Source of the DNA: Nonomuraea aurantiaca
Lineage (GTDB): Bacteria; Actinomycetota; Actinomycetes; Streptosporangiales; Streptosporangiaceae
NCBI RefSeq assembly: GCF_020215705.1
Contig: NZ_JAIWNB010000007.1
Coordinates: forward strand, 62,001 to 126,000
Reading direction: 5' to 3'
DNA length: 64,000 nt
The number at the start of each line of letters is the position of its first letter. Position 1 is the first letter of the stretch. The position numbers and the translations under genes were made by a program. Below, in pieces: positions 16,687-25,780 of the stretch. Below the pieces are notes generated by a model. The model had not been told where the DNA came from. It did no database searches and saw only the letters and a program-made list of their open reading frames with translations.

Positions 16687-17541
16687 TCATGAGTGGTTCG
16701 CGTGGAGATCCCAGGAGGCGGCTACGGCCGCGAGGGCGTGCCAGGCCGCCTCGGGATGACACGTCTCCTGCGGGTCGCCGCCGAAGGGGTCGAGGACGAC
16801 GGTGTCCGCGCCGAGGAGGCGTAGCTGTTCGAGGTCGTCCACGATCTGCTCGATCGTGCCCTCACCGGCGCGCCGGTCGGGATCGGTGATCGGGGACGTG
16901 GTGAGCCTGAGGATGATGCGGGGCGCATGGGCGGGCACGGGGCGGCCCTGCTCGTCGGCAAGGGATTTGAGGCGGACCAATGCCTCGCGCAGCCAGGGCA
17001 GGGTGTTGCGCAGCGGGTGCCAGGTCTCGCCGAGGCGCACCGCGCGGCGCAGACCGGCGTCGCTGTTGCCGCCGATCCAGATCGGCACCGGCCCGCCGCG
17101 GTAGTCCGCGCCGTCCGTCCAGGCGGCGCGCAGGGCGTCGAGGTAGTCGTCGGTCAGCGCCCCGCGCCGGTGGAACGGCACGCCGAGCGCCTCGAACTCC
17201 TGCCGCGCCCACCCCACGCCCACGCCGAGGACCAGCCGGCCTCCGCTGAGGTCGTTGAGGTTGGCGGCCATCCGGGCGACGAGCAGCGGATGCCGGTACG
17301 GCATGATCAGCACCGTGGTCCCGAGCCTGATGCGCTCGGTGATGCCCGCCAGCCAGGCCAGCGTGGTGAAGGGCTCGTAGAACGGGGCTGGATACTGCTG
17401 GGCCACATCGGGTGTCACCGCCACGTGGTCCGAGAGCATCAGCAGGTCGAACCCGAGGCCCTCCACCGTCCGCGCCCAGCCGCGCAGGACGTCGGGGTTG
17501 GTGCCTGGTCCGAAGTTCGGGACGTTCACGCCTATTCGCAC
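16687..17541 (-). CDS. LLM-class F420-dependent oxidoreductase
   Basis: The protein has 284 residues with the luciferase-like monooxygenase TIM-barrel pattern: MRIGVNVPNFGPG at the start, GFDLLMLSDHV, RIRLGTTVLIMPYRHPLLVA and LGVGVGWARQEFEALGVPF. These blocks are typical of the actinobacterial F420-dependent group (Rv-type, TIGR03619-like). It likely reduces an unknown substrate with F420H2. It lies directly upstream of, and is probably coupled to, the deaminase gene. Confidence 0.87.
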   Translation of the reverse strand: MRIGVNVPNFGPGTNPDVLRGWARTVEGLGFDLLMLSDHVAVTPDVAQQYPAPFYEPFTTLAWLAGITERIRLGTTVLIMPYRHPLLVARMAANLNDLSGGRLVLGVGVGWARQEFEALGVPFHRRGALTDDYLDALRAAWTDGADYRGGPVPIWIGGNSDAGLRRAVRLGETWHPLRNTLPWLREALVRLKSLADEQGRPVPAHAPRIILRLTTSPITDPDRRAGEGTIEQIVDDLEQLRLLGADTVVLDPFGGDPQETCHPEAAWHALAAVAASWDLHANHS

Positions 17542-17667
17542 CCGTGCAGGCTAGCCAATCGGTATCGCGGCAGGAAGAGGGTTTCTCCCGGCGTATGCGG
17601 CGATTGGCCAGGGAATTGCCGGTATTTTGGGCCTGGTCTACAGCCGGACGCCGCCCTATCGGGGGCC

Positions 17668-18849
17668 TCAGGCGCGCGCCGACTTCTGATGCGCGCCCCG
17701 GTGGCCCGGCCGGCTCCAGTACGTCACGGCGCGCAGCAGCCATTCCACCGGGCCGTACCGGTGCTCGCGCAGCCACCAATGGCTGAGGAAGACCTGCCCG
17801 ACGAAGACGACCACCGCGATCACCACCTCCACCGGTGGGCTGACCCGGTCCACGAGCGCCAGGCCGTACCCCGTGAAGATCAGCGAGCAGATGAGCGATT
17901 GCCCCAGATAGTTGGACAGCGCCATCCGGCCCGGCGCCGCCAGCGCCCGCCCGATGCGCGGCAGGTGCGGCAGCAGCCGCAGGAACGTCGCCGCGTAGGC
18001 GGCGGCGAGCAGGGGAGCCGTGACCAGGTCCACGGCCTCGCCGAGGAACTTGTTCACGCTGCCGTGCCAGGCCGACAGCGTGTAGACGAACGCGCCGCCC
18101 AGCCCCACGGTGAACCCGACCCACTGCAGCCGGCGGAGCGTGGCCGTGTGCGCGGACACGTCGCGCAGCACGCCCAGCTTGCCGACCGCCAGCCCGATCA
18201 GGCAGGCGGCCAGGACGGCCGGACCCTGGAAGAGCACGCGCAGCACGACGATCAGGGAGAGCTTGCGCAGGTGCTCGCCGATGATCTGGAAGCCCGAGCC
18301 GCGCAGCGCCGAGTCGGAGTGCACCGCCTCCGCCACCCCGTGCGAGACCGTCCCGGCCGTGTCCAGACCCACCATCGCGAGGAGGGCCAGCAGCACGAAG
18401 CCCAGGGCCAGCATGGAGGTCAAGGCGATCGCGAGCATGACCGCGGTCCTGGGCGAGATCTTGCGGAGCAGCAGCAGGGCCAGGCCGACCGCGGCGTAGG
18501 TGGTGAGGATGTCACCCGGGAACAGCAGCACCGCGTGGGCCAGCCCGAGCAGGAACAGCCCGGCCAGGCGGCGCAGGAACATCGGCACGAACGCCTTGCC
18601 CCGCCGTACGGCCGAGTCGACCTGCAGCGTGAAGCTGTAGCCGAACAGGAAGGAGAACAATAAGTAGAACTTGTTCTCCATGAGCAGGGTCACGGTCCAC
18701 CGCACCGCCCAGTCGAGCGGTGAGATGAACGCGGGCTCCGCCATTCCGGCCATCCGGTAGCCGGAGGCCAGGAAGGCGATGTTCACGACGAGGATGCCGA
18801 GCAGCGAGAAGCCGCGCAGGGCATCGACCGAAGTGATGCGTGTAGCCAT
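17668..18849 (-). CDS. DUF418 integral membrane protein
   Basis: The protein has about 393 residues and many hydrophobic segments. The N-terminal ITSVDALRGFSLLGILVVN is the conserved opening of DUF418/YeiB-like proteins, and the C-terminal block GRMALSNYLGQSL and the final basic HWWLREHRYGPVEWLLR segment match the DUF418 signature. Function is unknown; the fold resembles acyltransferase-3 membrane proteins. I preferred ATG 18849; an in-frame ATG at 18885 would add 12 residues. Confidence 0.85.
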   Translation of the reverse strand: MATRITSVDALRGFSLLGILVVNIAFLASGYRMAGMAEPAFISPLDWAVRWTVTLLMENKFYLLFSFLFGYSFTLQVDSAVRRGKAFVPMFLRRLAGLFLLGLAHAVLLFPGDILTTYAAVGLALLLLRKISPRTAVMLAIALTSMLALGFVLLALLAMVGLDTAGTVSHGVAEAVHSDSALRGSGFQIIGEHLRKLSLIVVLRVLFQGPAVLAACLIGLAVGKLGVLRDVSAHTATLRRLQWVGFTVGLGGAFVYTLSAWHGSVNKFLGEAVDLVTAPLLAAAYAATFLRLLPHLPRIGRALAAPGRMALSNYLGQSLICSLIFTGYGLALVDRVSPPVEVVIAVVVFVGQVFLSHWWLREHRYGPVEWLLRAVTYWSRPGHRGAHQKSARA

Positions 18850-18927
18850 GGATCGCCCAGGGGAAACGGCGGGATGTGTCCTCATCAGCGAACATCATTC
18901 CGCAAAACCTAAGGGTTTCCTGTGAAT

Positions 18928-21738
18928 CTAGGTATTTGATGCGATATAGATAAATCGCTCGATGATCACGCCCACGGCCACGGCGAATGCCGGGATGGCC
19001 ACCCACAGCAACCGCCTGCGCGCCTTGACCGCCCGGTTCGGCCCGTTGAGCCGGATCACCTCGTAGCCGAACAAAGTCACCCAGGTCAGGGCCAGTGCCC
19101 CGAGACCGACCGGGGTCCAGGGCGAGGTGGGGTCGCCGCGCCCCTTGAAGGCCTGGGGCTCCGGGATCTCGGTGCCCTTGACGAACTTCTTCCAGGTGTA
19201 CAGGGCGGCGTCCTTGTTGGCGTAGACCCGCTTCACATCCGGCGAGGCGTCCAGCGCGGCCCTGAACCTGGGACCCCAGTCTTCCGGGAAGCCCTCATTG
19301 AGCTGCAGGTAGGCGATCTGACCGGTGCTGACAGCGAGATAGGTGTTGCGCGGGCTGGCCTTGAGCGTCGCGACCGCCTTGGCGATGTTCGTCGGATCCT
19401 GGTAGACGAGCGCCTGGCCGTTGAAGTTGACCAGCTCGATGTCCTTCTCGCCCCACGGCAGCGTCGGCGTGACCTCGGGGCCCTCCTTGGCCGTCAGGTA
19501 GAGGACCTTGGCGCTCGGCTTGTCGTGCGCGTAGATGTAGTGCATCGCGGCGACCTCGCCGGTCGTCACCCGCTCGAACTTCTCGTTGCCGTAGCGGGCG
19601 ACCAGGAACGCCCCCGCGAACAGCACCGCGAAGCAGGCCGCGAGCACGACCGACAGCTTCCTGGTCAGCTCGGGGTTGAAGCGGACGTTCCGCTTGCGGA
19701 TGGGTACGGTCTCCTCGCGCACGTCCGCGCTGTCGGCGGGCAGGTTCGGGAAGAACGCGTACGCGGCCAGCAGGCAGGCGCCGGGTAGCGCGAACATGTA
19801 GATGCGCAGCCCGATCTCGCCGCCGTAGCTCTGCAGCCCCAGCGCCAGCACCGGCACGCAGAGCAGGATCAGCGCCGCCCGGTCGAACACCCCGCGCCGC
19901 AGCCGCCTGAGCAGGCCGACCGCCGCCAGGGCGAGGATCACGACCAGGATGCCCAGCCGCGCCTGCAGCACCAGCGCGTGCGCCGGGTCGCTGCCCGCGA
20001 TGCGGTCGCCGGTGTTGCGCTGCAGGTTCGTCAGAATCCGGCCCAGGCCGCCGAAGATCGCGTCGATCTGGCCCGCCCAGAATCCCACGGTCTCGTAGCT
20101 GATCCAGGCCAGCACGGCCAGGCCGAGGAAGAACGGCAGCGCCCAGGTCAGCTTGGTCCGCTTGAAGATGAGGAAGGCCGTCAGCACGCCGAGCATCATG
20201 AACGGCGTGATCTGGTGCGAGGCCGTCGCCGCGAAGAACAGCGCGAGCAGCATCAGCAGCATCAGCAGCCGGTCGGCCCGGAACGTGCCGGTGTTGGCGA
20301 TCTCGCCCGGCGTCATCGCGTCGAGGCGGCCGAGCAGCTTGCGCAGCCCCTTCGGCGCGATCGGCTTGCTCCGCGGCTCCACCCGCCCGAACCAGCGCAA
20401 CAGGATCGCGACAAAGGCCAGATAGAGCGCGAAGGTAAAGCCCTGCGGCGAGAAGTAGTCCTGCCCGATCCACTGCACCAGCACGAACAGCAGCGCCGCG
20501 TACCAGCGCGCCCGCGTGGTGGCCACCACCTGGCGCAGGATCAGCACGAACGGCAGCAGGTAGAGCAGGTTCGTCAGCAGCGGCGTCCACTGGAGGATCG
20601 TGGTCATGTCGCTGATGCCGGCGGCCTTCGTCACGAAGGCGAACAGCGCGAAGTAGCCCGGCCAGCCCATGCGGGCGTCGATGCTGATCGCGGTCTCGCC
20701 GGTGCGGCCGATGAAGTCGACGAAGCCCGCGTGAATGTACGCCGTGGGGAACCTGGGCTCGCTCGCCACCAGCGAACCGGCCCCGTGCAGGGCGAAGGTG
20801 ATGACGGCGATCTGGAACAGCAGGAGGAACTTACGGTCCGTGCTCTGGGCGACGGTGACGAAGAACGACACCAGCATGATCAGGATCGCGGCGAACGCGC
20901 TGGCCGGGAGGGCCGCGATCAGGCCGAGGCCGTTGATGTCGGCCGGGTTCACGCCGCGCAGCGGGCCAGGGGCGACGCGCAGGGCGAGGACGTACATGAT
21001 CAGGCCCTCGACCGTGAGCAGCGCGGGCAGCCACATGGGCGCGCTGCGCCCCAACCGCCGCAGCCGCTCGCCCAGGCCCGTCGCCTTGGCGGGGGCGGGT
21101 TTGGTAGCGGCGGGTTCGGCTGCGGGTGCCTTGGCCGGGGTCTTGGCGGGCGTTGAAGCGGGAGTCTCGGCGGGGGTCGCGGTGGGAGTCTCGGTGGGGG
21201 TGGTGGCGGGGGGCTCGGCGGGCGCTTTCGCGGGGGCCGGGGGAGCGTCCACGGTCAGACTCGCGGCCGGGGCGGCCGCCACCTTAGTCGGCACGGTCCC
21301 CGCCGCGTCGTCATCCTCGGCGGACGTCGCATCGTCCGCGCCCGGACCCTTGGCGCCCTCCGGCTCCTTCGCGGCCTTGGACTCCTTCGCGGCCTTGGGC
21401 TTCTGCGAGCCCTTGGGCTCCTTCGGGTCCTCGGTGTCCTCGGGGGCTTTCGGCGGCGTGCCGATGTGGAGGGTGGCGGGCAGGCGGATGGCGGGCAGGG
21501 TGCCCGTCTCCGCCTCGTCGTCACCGTCGGCGACGTCCGTGGCGGAGTCCGGCGCAGGGGCGGCCGGGCCCTCCACGACCGGCAGCCGGGGGATGACGCC
21601 CGTGGCGTCCGGATCGAAGGGCACGCCCGTTTCCCCCTCTGCCTCGGTGCCGTCCGTGGAGTCGCCCACGTGCTCGGAGGAGCCCGTGACCCCCGTTGTC
21701 ATGCCATCGCCGTCGCGTTGCCTCACGTTGACCATCAT
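18928..21738 (-). CDS. Large multi-pass membrane protein of the polysaccharide operon with a disordered N-terminus
   Basis: The protein has 936 residues. The first 225 are hydrophilic and low-complexity (Asp/Glu/Thr, then Lys/Ala/Glu, then Pro/Thr/Ala repeats such as ETPASTPAKTPAKAP) and should lie in the cytoplasm. About a dozen transmembrane helices follow, then an extracytoplasmic domain (about 720-860, with KVLYLTAKEGPEVTPTLPWG) and a final two helices. The layout recalls GT-C glycosyltransferases or polysaccharide polymerases, but I see no firm catalytic motif. It is the last gene of the operon and its start overlaps the flippase stop. Confidence 0.72.
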   Translation of the reverse strand: MMVNVRQRDGDGMTTGVTGSSEHVGDSTDGTEAEGETGVPFDPDATGVIPRLPVVEGPAAPAPDSATDVADGDDEAETGTLPAIRLPATLHIGTPPKAPEDTEDPKEPKGSQKPKAAKESKAAKEPEGAKGPGADDATSAEDDDAAGTVPTKVAAAPAASLTVDAPPAPAKAPAEPPATTPTETPTATPAETPASTPAKTPAKAPAAEPAATKPAPAKATGLGERLRRLGRSAPMWLPALLTVEGLIMYVLALRVAPGPLRGVNPADINGLGLIAALPASAFAAILIMLVSFFVTVAQSTDRKFLLLFQIAVITFALHGAGSLVASEPRFPTAYIHAGFVDFIGRTGETAISIDARMGWPGYFALFAFVTKAAGISDMTTILQWTPLLTNLLYLLPFVLILRQVVATTRARWYAALLFVLVQWIGQDYFSPQGFTFALYLAFVAILLRWFGRVEPRSKPIAPKGLRKLLGRLDAMTPGEIANTGTFRADRLLMLLMLLALFFAATASHQITPFMMLGVLTAFLIFKRTKLTWALPFFLGLAVLAWISYETVGFWAGQIDAIFGGLGRILTNLQRNTGDRIAGSDPAHALVLQARLGILVVILALAAVGLLRRLRRGVFDRAALILLCVPVLALGLQSYGGEIGLRIYMFALPGACLLAAYAFFPNLPADSADVREETVPIRKRNVRFNPELTRKLSVVLAACFAVLFAGAFLVARYGNEKFERVTTGEVAAMHYIYAHDKPSAKVLYLTAKEGPEVTPTLPWGEKDIELVNFNGQALVYQDPTNIAKAVATLKASPRNTYLAVSTGQIAYLQLNEGFPEDWGPRFRAALDASPDVKRVYANKDAALYTWKKFVKGTEIPEPQAFKGRGDPTSPWTPVGLGALALTWVTLFGYEVIRLNGPNRAVKARRRLLWVAIPAFAVAVGVIIERFIYIASNT

Positions 21739-23051
21739 GCGGCCCCGGACGACCCCTGAGTGACGGGGGTCCGCCGAGTATCGCCAAGAATGAGTATTTT
21801 GCGGAGAGATTTGAAGATCAAAAGGGCCATCAAAGTCTCGCTGAGCAACAAGCCGTACCCAACGGCATTGACTCCGGCGAACGGGAACAGCGCCAGGATC
21901 GCCACGAGAACGAGCACCGCGAGCCCGATCTGCACGATGGCCAGCTGCCGCGCGTCACTCCGCGCCCGCAGCACGCTCAGATAGACCTCGATCAGCACCC
22001 GGGGCAGCACGGCCAGCGCCATGAGCCGCAGCAGCGTCGTACCCTCCGCCGCGAAGCCTTCCCCGAAGACGCTCAGGATGAGCGGCGCGCCCGCGATCAC
22101 CACGACGATGATCGGTACGATGATCATGAAGGCCCGCTGCAGCGCCCGGCGGCAGTTCGCGGCCAGTTGCGACCGGTCGAAGGAGCCCTCGACGGTCAGC
22201 GACACGGCCATGTTCATGGCCAGCAGCTCGATCATGCTGGCCAGCGTGTGCGCCATCGAGAAGCGCCCGAACGTGGCCTCGCCCACCCGGGTCGCGACGA
22301 CGGTGGGCACGAGGTAGACGATGGCGAGGATCGACAGCGTGCCGGGGAAGTCGCCGGCCAGGAACCTGCCGATCTCGCGCAGCCGCGGCGGCTGCTGGAC
22401 GGTCTCGGTCCGCTTCATGTGCCGGGGCACGACGACGCCGAAGATCAGCCAGTTGACCGGGATCAGTGCGAGCGCCGTCGGCACCATCCAGGAGGTGAAG
22501 ATGCCGCCGTCGGGCAGCGCGCCGGCCATCGCGACCAGCAACCCCATCTTGGCCAGGCCGAAGACCAGGTTGTTGAGCGGCACCCAGGTGGCCTTGCGCA
22601 GTCCGGTCAGCACCACGTCCTGCAACGTGAACACCGACCAGACCAGCACCGAGCCGAGGAAGAACAGGCCGGGCCCGAACGCGCCGAGCACCGAGTAGGT
22701 CTTCCCCCACAGCGGCAGGGTCAGCAGGAAGCCGAGTGCCGCCACGCCGCCGGTCGCCGCCGCCAGGCCGTACCCCCGCAGGATGAGCTCGGGGATGCGG
22801 CGGCCCGCCAGCGGGAGGAAGCGGGACAGCGCGCCCACCAGGCCCAGCGCGGTCAGCGACGCGAACAGCCGCATCGCGGTGATCATCGCCTGGCCCCGGC
22901 CGAACTCCTCGGGCGTGTAGAAGTGGGCGGCCAGCAGCCAGTAGCCCATGCCGAGCGTCGCGGTGATGGCCGTGTTGGCCATCAGCGCGTAGCCGTTACG
23001 GAACAGCGGGCTACGGAAATCGTGCAGCACCCTGCCCCAGAGGCTAGACAT
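21735..23051 (-). CDS. Polysaccharide flippase, Wzx/MATE-like
   Basis: The protein has about 438 residues and 12-14 hydrophobic segments with few charged loops, the pattern of the MVF/polysaccharide transporter superfamily that flips undecaprenyl-linked oligosaccharides. The N-terminal FRNGYALMANTAITATLGMGY and YTPEEFGRGQAMI blocks are characteristic of Wzx-like proteins. ATG 23051 overlaps the stop of the deacetylase gene by 8 nt, and the TGA overlaps the next ATG, so the genes are tightly coupled. Confidence 0.85.
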   Translation of the reverse strand: MSSLWGRVLHDFRSPLFRNGYALMANTAITATLGMGYWLLAAHFYTPEEFGRGQAMITAMRLFASLTALGLVGALSRFLPLAGRRIPELILRGYGLAAATGGVAALGFLLTLPLWGKTYSVLGAFGPGLFFLGSVLVWSVFTLQDVVLTGLRKATWVPLNNLVFGLAKMGLLVAMAGALPDGGIFTSWMVPTALALIPVNWLIFGVVVPRHMKRTETVQQPPRLREIGRFLAGDFPGTLSILAIVYLVPTVVATRVGEATFGRFSMAHTLASMIELLAMNMAVSLTVEGSFDRSQLAANCRRALQRAFMIIVPIIVVVIAGAPLILSVFGEGFAAEGTTLLRLMALAVLPRVLIEVYLSVLRARSDARQLAIVQIGLAVLVLVAILALFPFAGVNAVGYGLLLSETLMALLIFKSLRKILILGDTRRTPVTQGSSGAA

Positions 23052-23847
23052 TTCCACGCACCCGCTGCAGGCCGTACTTCGTGCGTCTGACGATCGCGTA
23101 GCCCTTGGTGAGGACCCGCTCCTTCAGGTAGATCAGCGGCACGCCGGTGCCCTCGACGGCCCGCTTGAACATGCTGATGGACGTGTGCCGCGCCACGGTC
23201 AGCCGGGGGATGGCCAGCATGTCGTGACGGTCGGCGGCGATCGAGTTGTTGACCGCGCAGGCGGCGAAGTAGCCGGCCTTGCGCACCTCGCGGCGCACGC
23301 GGGCGCTGGAGTAGCCGTAGGGGTAGGCCATGGTGGCGACCGGCGCGCCGATCTTCTCCTCCAGCAGGCCCTTGTTCTTGCGTAGTTCCTGGCGCAGCTC
23401 GTCGATGTGGAGCTGGTCGAGCTGCGGGTGGCTGTGGCTGTGGCCGCCGATCTCCATGCCGGCCTGGGCGGTCTCGCGGGCCTGGCCCCAGGTGAGCATG
23501 TCGTCGAGCGGCCGGCCCGCGGCGTCGTCGCCCGCGTCCGCCACCCAGCCACTGGTCAGGAAGACCGTGGCCGGGAACTTGTAGCGGTCGAGCAGCGGCA
23601 GCGCCCGGCTGTGGAAGTCGGCGTAGCCGTCGTCGAAGGTCAGGACGATGGGTTTGTCCGGCATGCACCTGCCGTTGTTCTTGTTCAGTGAGGCCACCAG
23701 ATCGCCCAGCGTGAGCGCGGTGAACCCGCTCTCCGACAGGTAGGCGAGCTGCTCGTCGAGGTCCGACGGCCGTACCGAGTGAGGGAGCGTCTCCTCGTTC
23801 GGGGCGTCGGCGACGGAGTGGTACATCAATATCGGTACGCGGATCAT
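23044..23847 (-). CDS. Polysaccharide deacetylase (NodB/CE4 type)
   Basis: The protein has 267 residues. The N-terminal VPILMYHSVAD is typical of PgaB-like CE4 enzymes. The catalytic base and metal aspartates lie in TFDDGY (Asp72, Asp73), and the metal histidines in HSHSHP (136-140). AYPYG and the later LAIPRL segments match the family. No signal peptide is visible, so it may act on a cytoplasmic lipid-linked intermediate. ATG 23847 overlaps the stop of the upstream glycosyltransferase (ATGA). Confidence 0.88.
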   Translation of the reverse strand: MIRVPILMYHSVADAPNEETLPHSVRPSDLDEQLAYLSESGFTALTLGDLVASLNKNNGRCMPDKPIVLTFDDGYADFHSRALPLLDRYKFPATVFLTSGWVADAGDDAAGRPLDDMLTWGQARETAQAGMEIGGHSHSHPQLDQLHIDELRQELRKNKGLLEEKIGAPVATMAYPYGYSSARVRREVRKAGYFAACAVNNSIAADRHDMLAIPRLTVARHTSISMFKRAVEGTGVPLIYLKERVLTKGYAIVRRTKYGLQRVRGNV

Positions 23848-24785
23848 CAGCGCACCGCCTTCAGCCGTGCGCGGCCGATCAGGTAACCCCAGGTGGTCCA
23901 GGCCAGGCCGACCACGATCGCGGCGGCCCGGCCGAGCCCGCCGACGTCGCCCCGGAACGCCTCGCCGACGCCCCGCAGCGCGCCGAGCGGCAGCGTCTTC
24001 AGCGCGTGCGCCCGCTCGCTGGCCAGCCCGTCCTGGGTGCCCACCTCCTGCGTCACCAGGGCCTTGGACAGTCCCTCCGCGTAGCACCTGGATCTGAAGT
24101 AGGCGAAACGCTCGCGCTGCCGCGACACCTTGTGCCCGATCAGCGCGCGCGGCTCGAACAGCATGACCGAGCCGGGCTTGCGCTGGCTCAGCCTGATGCA
24201 GAACTCGGTCTCCTCGCAGCCCAGCGGCCGGCTCTTGCGGCCCTGCACGCTGCGCCCGATGCCGCTGTGGAAGCCGCCCACCTCGGAGACGACCTCGCGC
24301 AGGAAGGCGGCGTTGCCGCCCATCACGTTGCGGATCGGCGCCCTGACCGCGGGCATGCCGCGGTAGGAGCAGCCGACCGTCCAGTCGAACTCGTAGGGGA
24401 ACCAGCGCGGCCTGCGCTGGGACGCCCACAGTGGCTCGGTGCGACCGCCCACGCCGACGACACCCGGTTCCTGGAAGCCCTCCTCCAAAGCCTCCAGCCA
24501 GCCGGGGTCGGCGACCGCGTCGTCGTCGAGGTACGCGACGATGTCACCGGTGGCCGTGGCCACGCCGGTGTTCTTGCCGCCGGACAGCCCCTTCTCATGC
24601 GTGTTCTCCACCACAATGGCCTGTGGGTAGGCACGCTTGAGTTTCAGGTGCAGGTCCGGGTTGTAGTCGACGACCAGGATCAGCTCGTACGGTCGTCGCC
24701 GCTGATTCTCGACCGACTCGACGGCTTGCCTGATGTCCTCCCACCGCTCGTCGGTGTACACGCAGATGACAACAGACGTTTTCAC
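23847..24785 (-). CDS. Glycosyltransferase family 2
   Basis: The protein has about 312 residues. It opens KTSVVICVYTDERWEDIRQA, has the nucleotide-sugar region GKNTGVATATGD and the metal-binding YLDDDAVAD, followed by an acceptor-side GGNAAFLREV and CEETEFCIRL, all standard in GT2 enzymes. One or two hydrophobic segments near the C-terminus may tether it to the membrane. GTG 24785 is preceded by AAGAAGG. It transfers an unknown sugar in the surface-glycan operon. Confidence 0.87.
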   Translation of the reverse strand: MKTSVVICVYTDERWEDIRQAVESVENQRRRPYELILVVDYNPDLHLKLKRAYPQAIVVENTHEKGLSGGKNTGVATATGDIVAYLDDDAVADPGWLEALEEGFQEPGVVGVGGRTEPLWASQRRPRWFPYEFDWTVGCSYRGMPAVRAPIRNVMGGNAAFLREVVSEVGGFHSGIGRSVQGRKSRPLGCEETEFCIRLSQRKPGSVMLFEPRALIGHKVSRQRERFAYFRSRCYAEGLSKALVTQEVGTQDGLASERAHALKTLPLGALRGVGEAFRGDVGGLGRAAAIVVGLAWTTWGYLIGRARLKAVR

Positions 24786-24796
24786 AACGGACCTTC

Positions 24797-25630
24797 TTAC
24801 GCGACACCCCGGTCCGCGGCCGGAGCAGTGGCGGGCTTGGGCAGCGGAGGTGCGGGCTGGCGGCGCCACTCTCGCAGGATGGTCTTCAGCACACGCATGC
24901 CGTCACGCACGACGCGCAGGTTGCTCTCGCCGTGGATCCGGTTGCGCTCGTGGCTCGGCACCTCGTGCACCTTCAATCCGGCCTTGGCGGCGCGGACGTT
25001 CAGCAGCGTCTCCACCTCGAAACCGTCGCAATCGAGGTCGAGCACCTCGAGGTGGCGGCTCCAGAAGGCGTTGTAGCCGTAGCACAAGTCGGTGTACTGC
25101 GTGCCGTACATCAGATTGACTATGCCGGTGAGGACCTTGTTGCCCAACCGGCGGCCGAAGGTCAGGTCGTCGCTGCCGCCACCGGCGGCGTAGCGGGAGC
25201 CCTTGACGAAGTCGGCGCCGGTCACCAGCGCACCGACGAACGTGATGATCTCGTGGCCGTCGGTGGAGCCGTCGGCGTCGATCATCACGATGATGTCGCC
25301 GCTGGCCGCGGCGAAGCCGGCGGCCAAGGCGTCACCCTTGCCCTTGCCGGTCTGGGTGACCACCTTCAGGTTGGGCCGCAGGCGTCTGGCCACCGCCACA
25401 GTGTCGTCGACGGAGTTGCCGTCGACCAGGATGATCTCATCGATCCACTGGGGCAACGTGGCGAAGACATGGGGCAGGTTGTCCGCCTCGTTCATGGCCG
25501 GGACCACGACGCTCACCGTCGGAGAGATGGCCAGGTGAGGGGTGACCGGTGTGAAACGCTCAATAGGGGGCATCGATCGCAGCGGCGCGATCTGCACTTT
25601 GCCGTTGTGCTTGGCGGTGTCGGGACTCAT
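24797..25630 (-). CDS. Glycosyltransferase family 2, dolichol/polyprenyl-phosphate mannosyltransferase-like
   Basis: The protein has 277 residues. SVVVPAMNEADNLPHVF, the donor-binding IDADGSTDG motif and VKGSRYAAGGGSDDLTFGRRLGN strongly resemble DPM1/Ppm1-like GT2 enzymes that charge polyprenyl phosphate with a hexose. There is no transmembrane domain, so it probably acts at the membrane face. The product could feed the large membrane protein of the operon if that is a GT-C enzyme; this is inference. Start ATG 25630, with AAGGAA upstream. Confidence 0.86.
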   Translation of the reverse strand: MSPDTAKHNGKVQIAPLRSMPPIERFTPVTPHLAISPTVSVVVPAMNEADNLPHVFATLPQWIDEIILVDGNSVDDTVAVARRLRPNLKVVTQTGKGKGDALAAGFAAASGDIIVMIDADGSTDGHEIITFVGALVTGADFVKGSRYAAGGGSDDLTFGRRLGNKVLTGIVNLMYGTQYTDLCYGYNAFWSRHLEVLDLDCDGFEVETLLNVRAAKAGLKVHEVPSHERNRIHGESNLRVVRDGMRVLKTILREWRRQPAPPLPKPATAPAADRGVA

Positions 25631-25780
25631 GGTGAGGGAATTCCTTCCGAGACCTACCACGCGGGCCGGACGCAGCCACTCCCGGGTGCAGGAGGAATGG
25701 CGGTGCTGCGAACGGTGCATGAAGGGTCCACTGGGAGCGAGGGTTGCGCGGGGCTTGCTAGGGCTGTACGGGTGGGAGCG

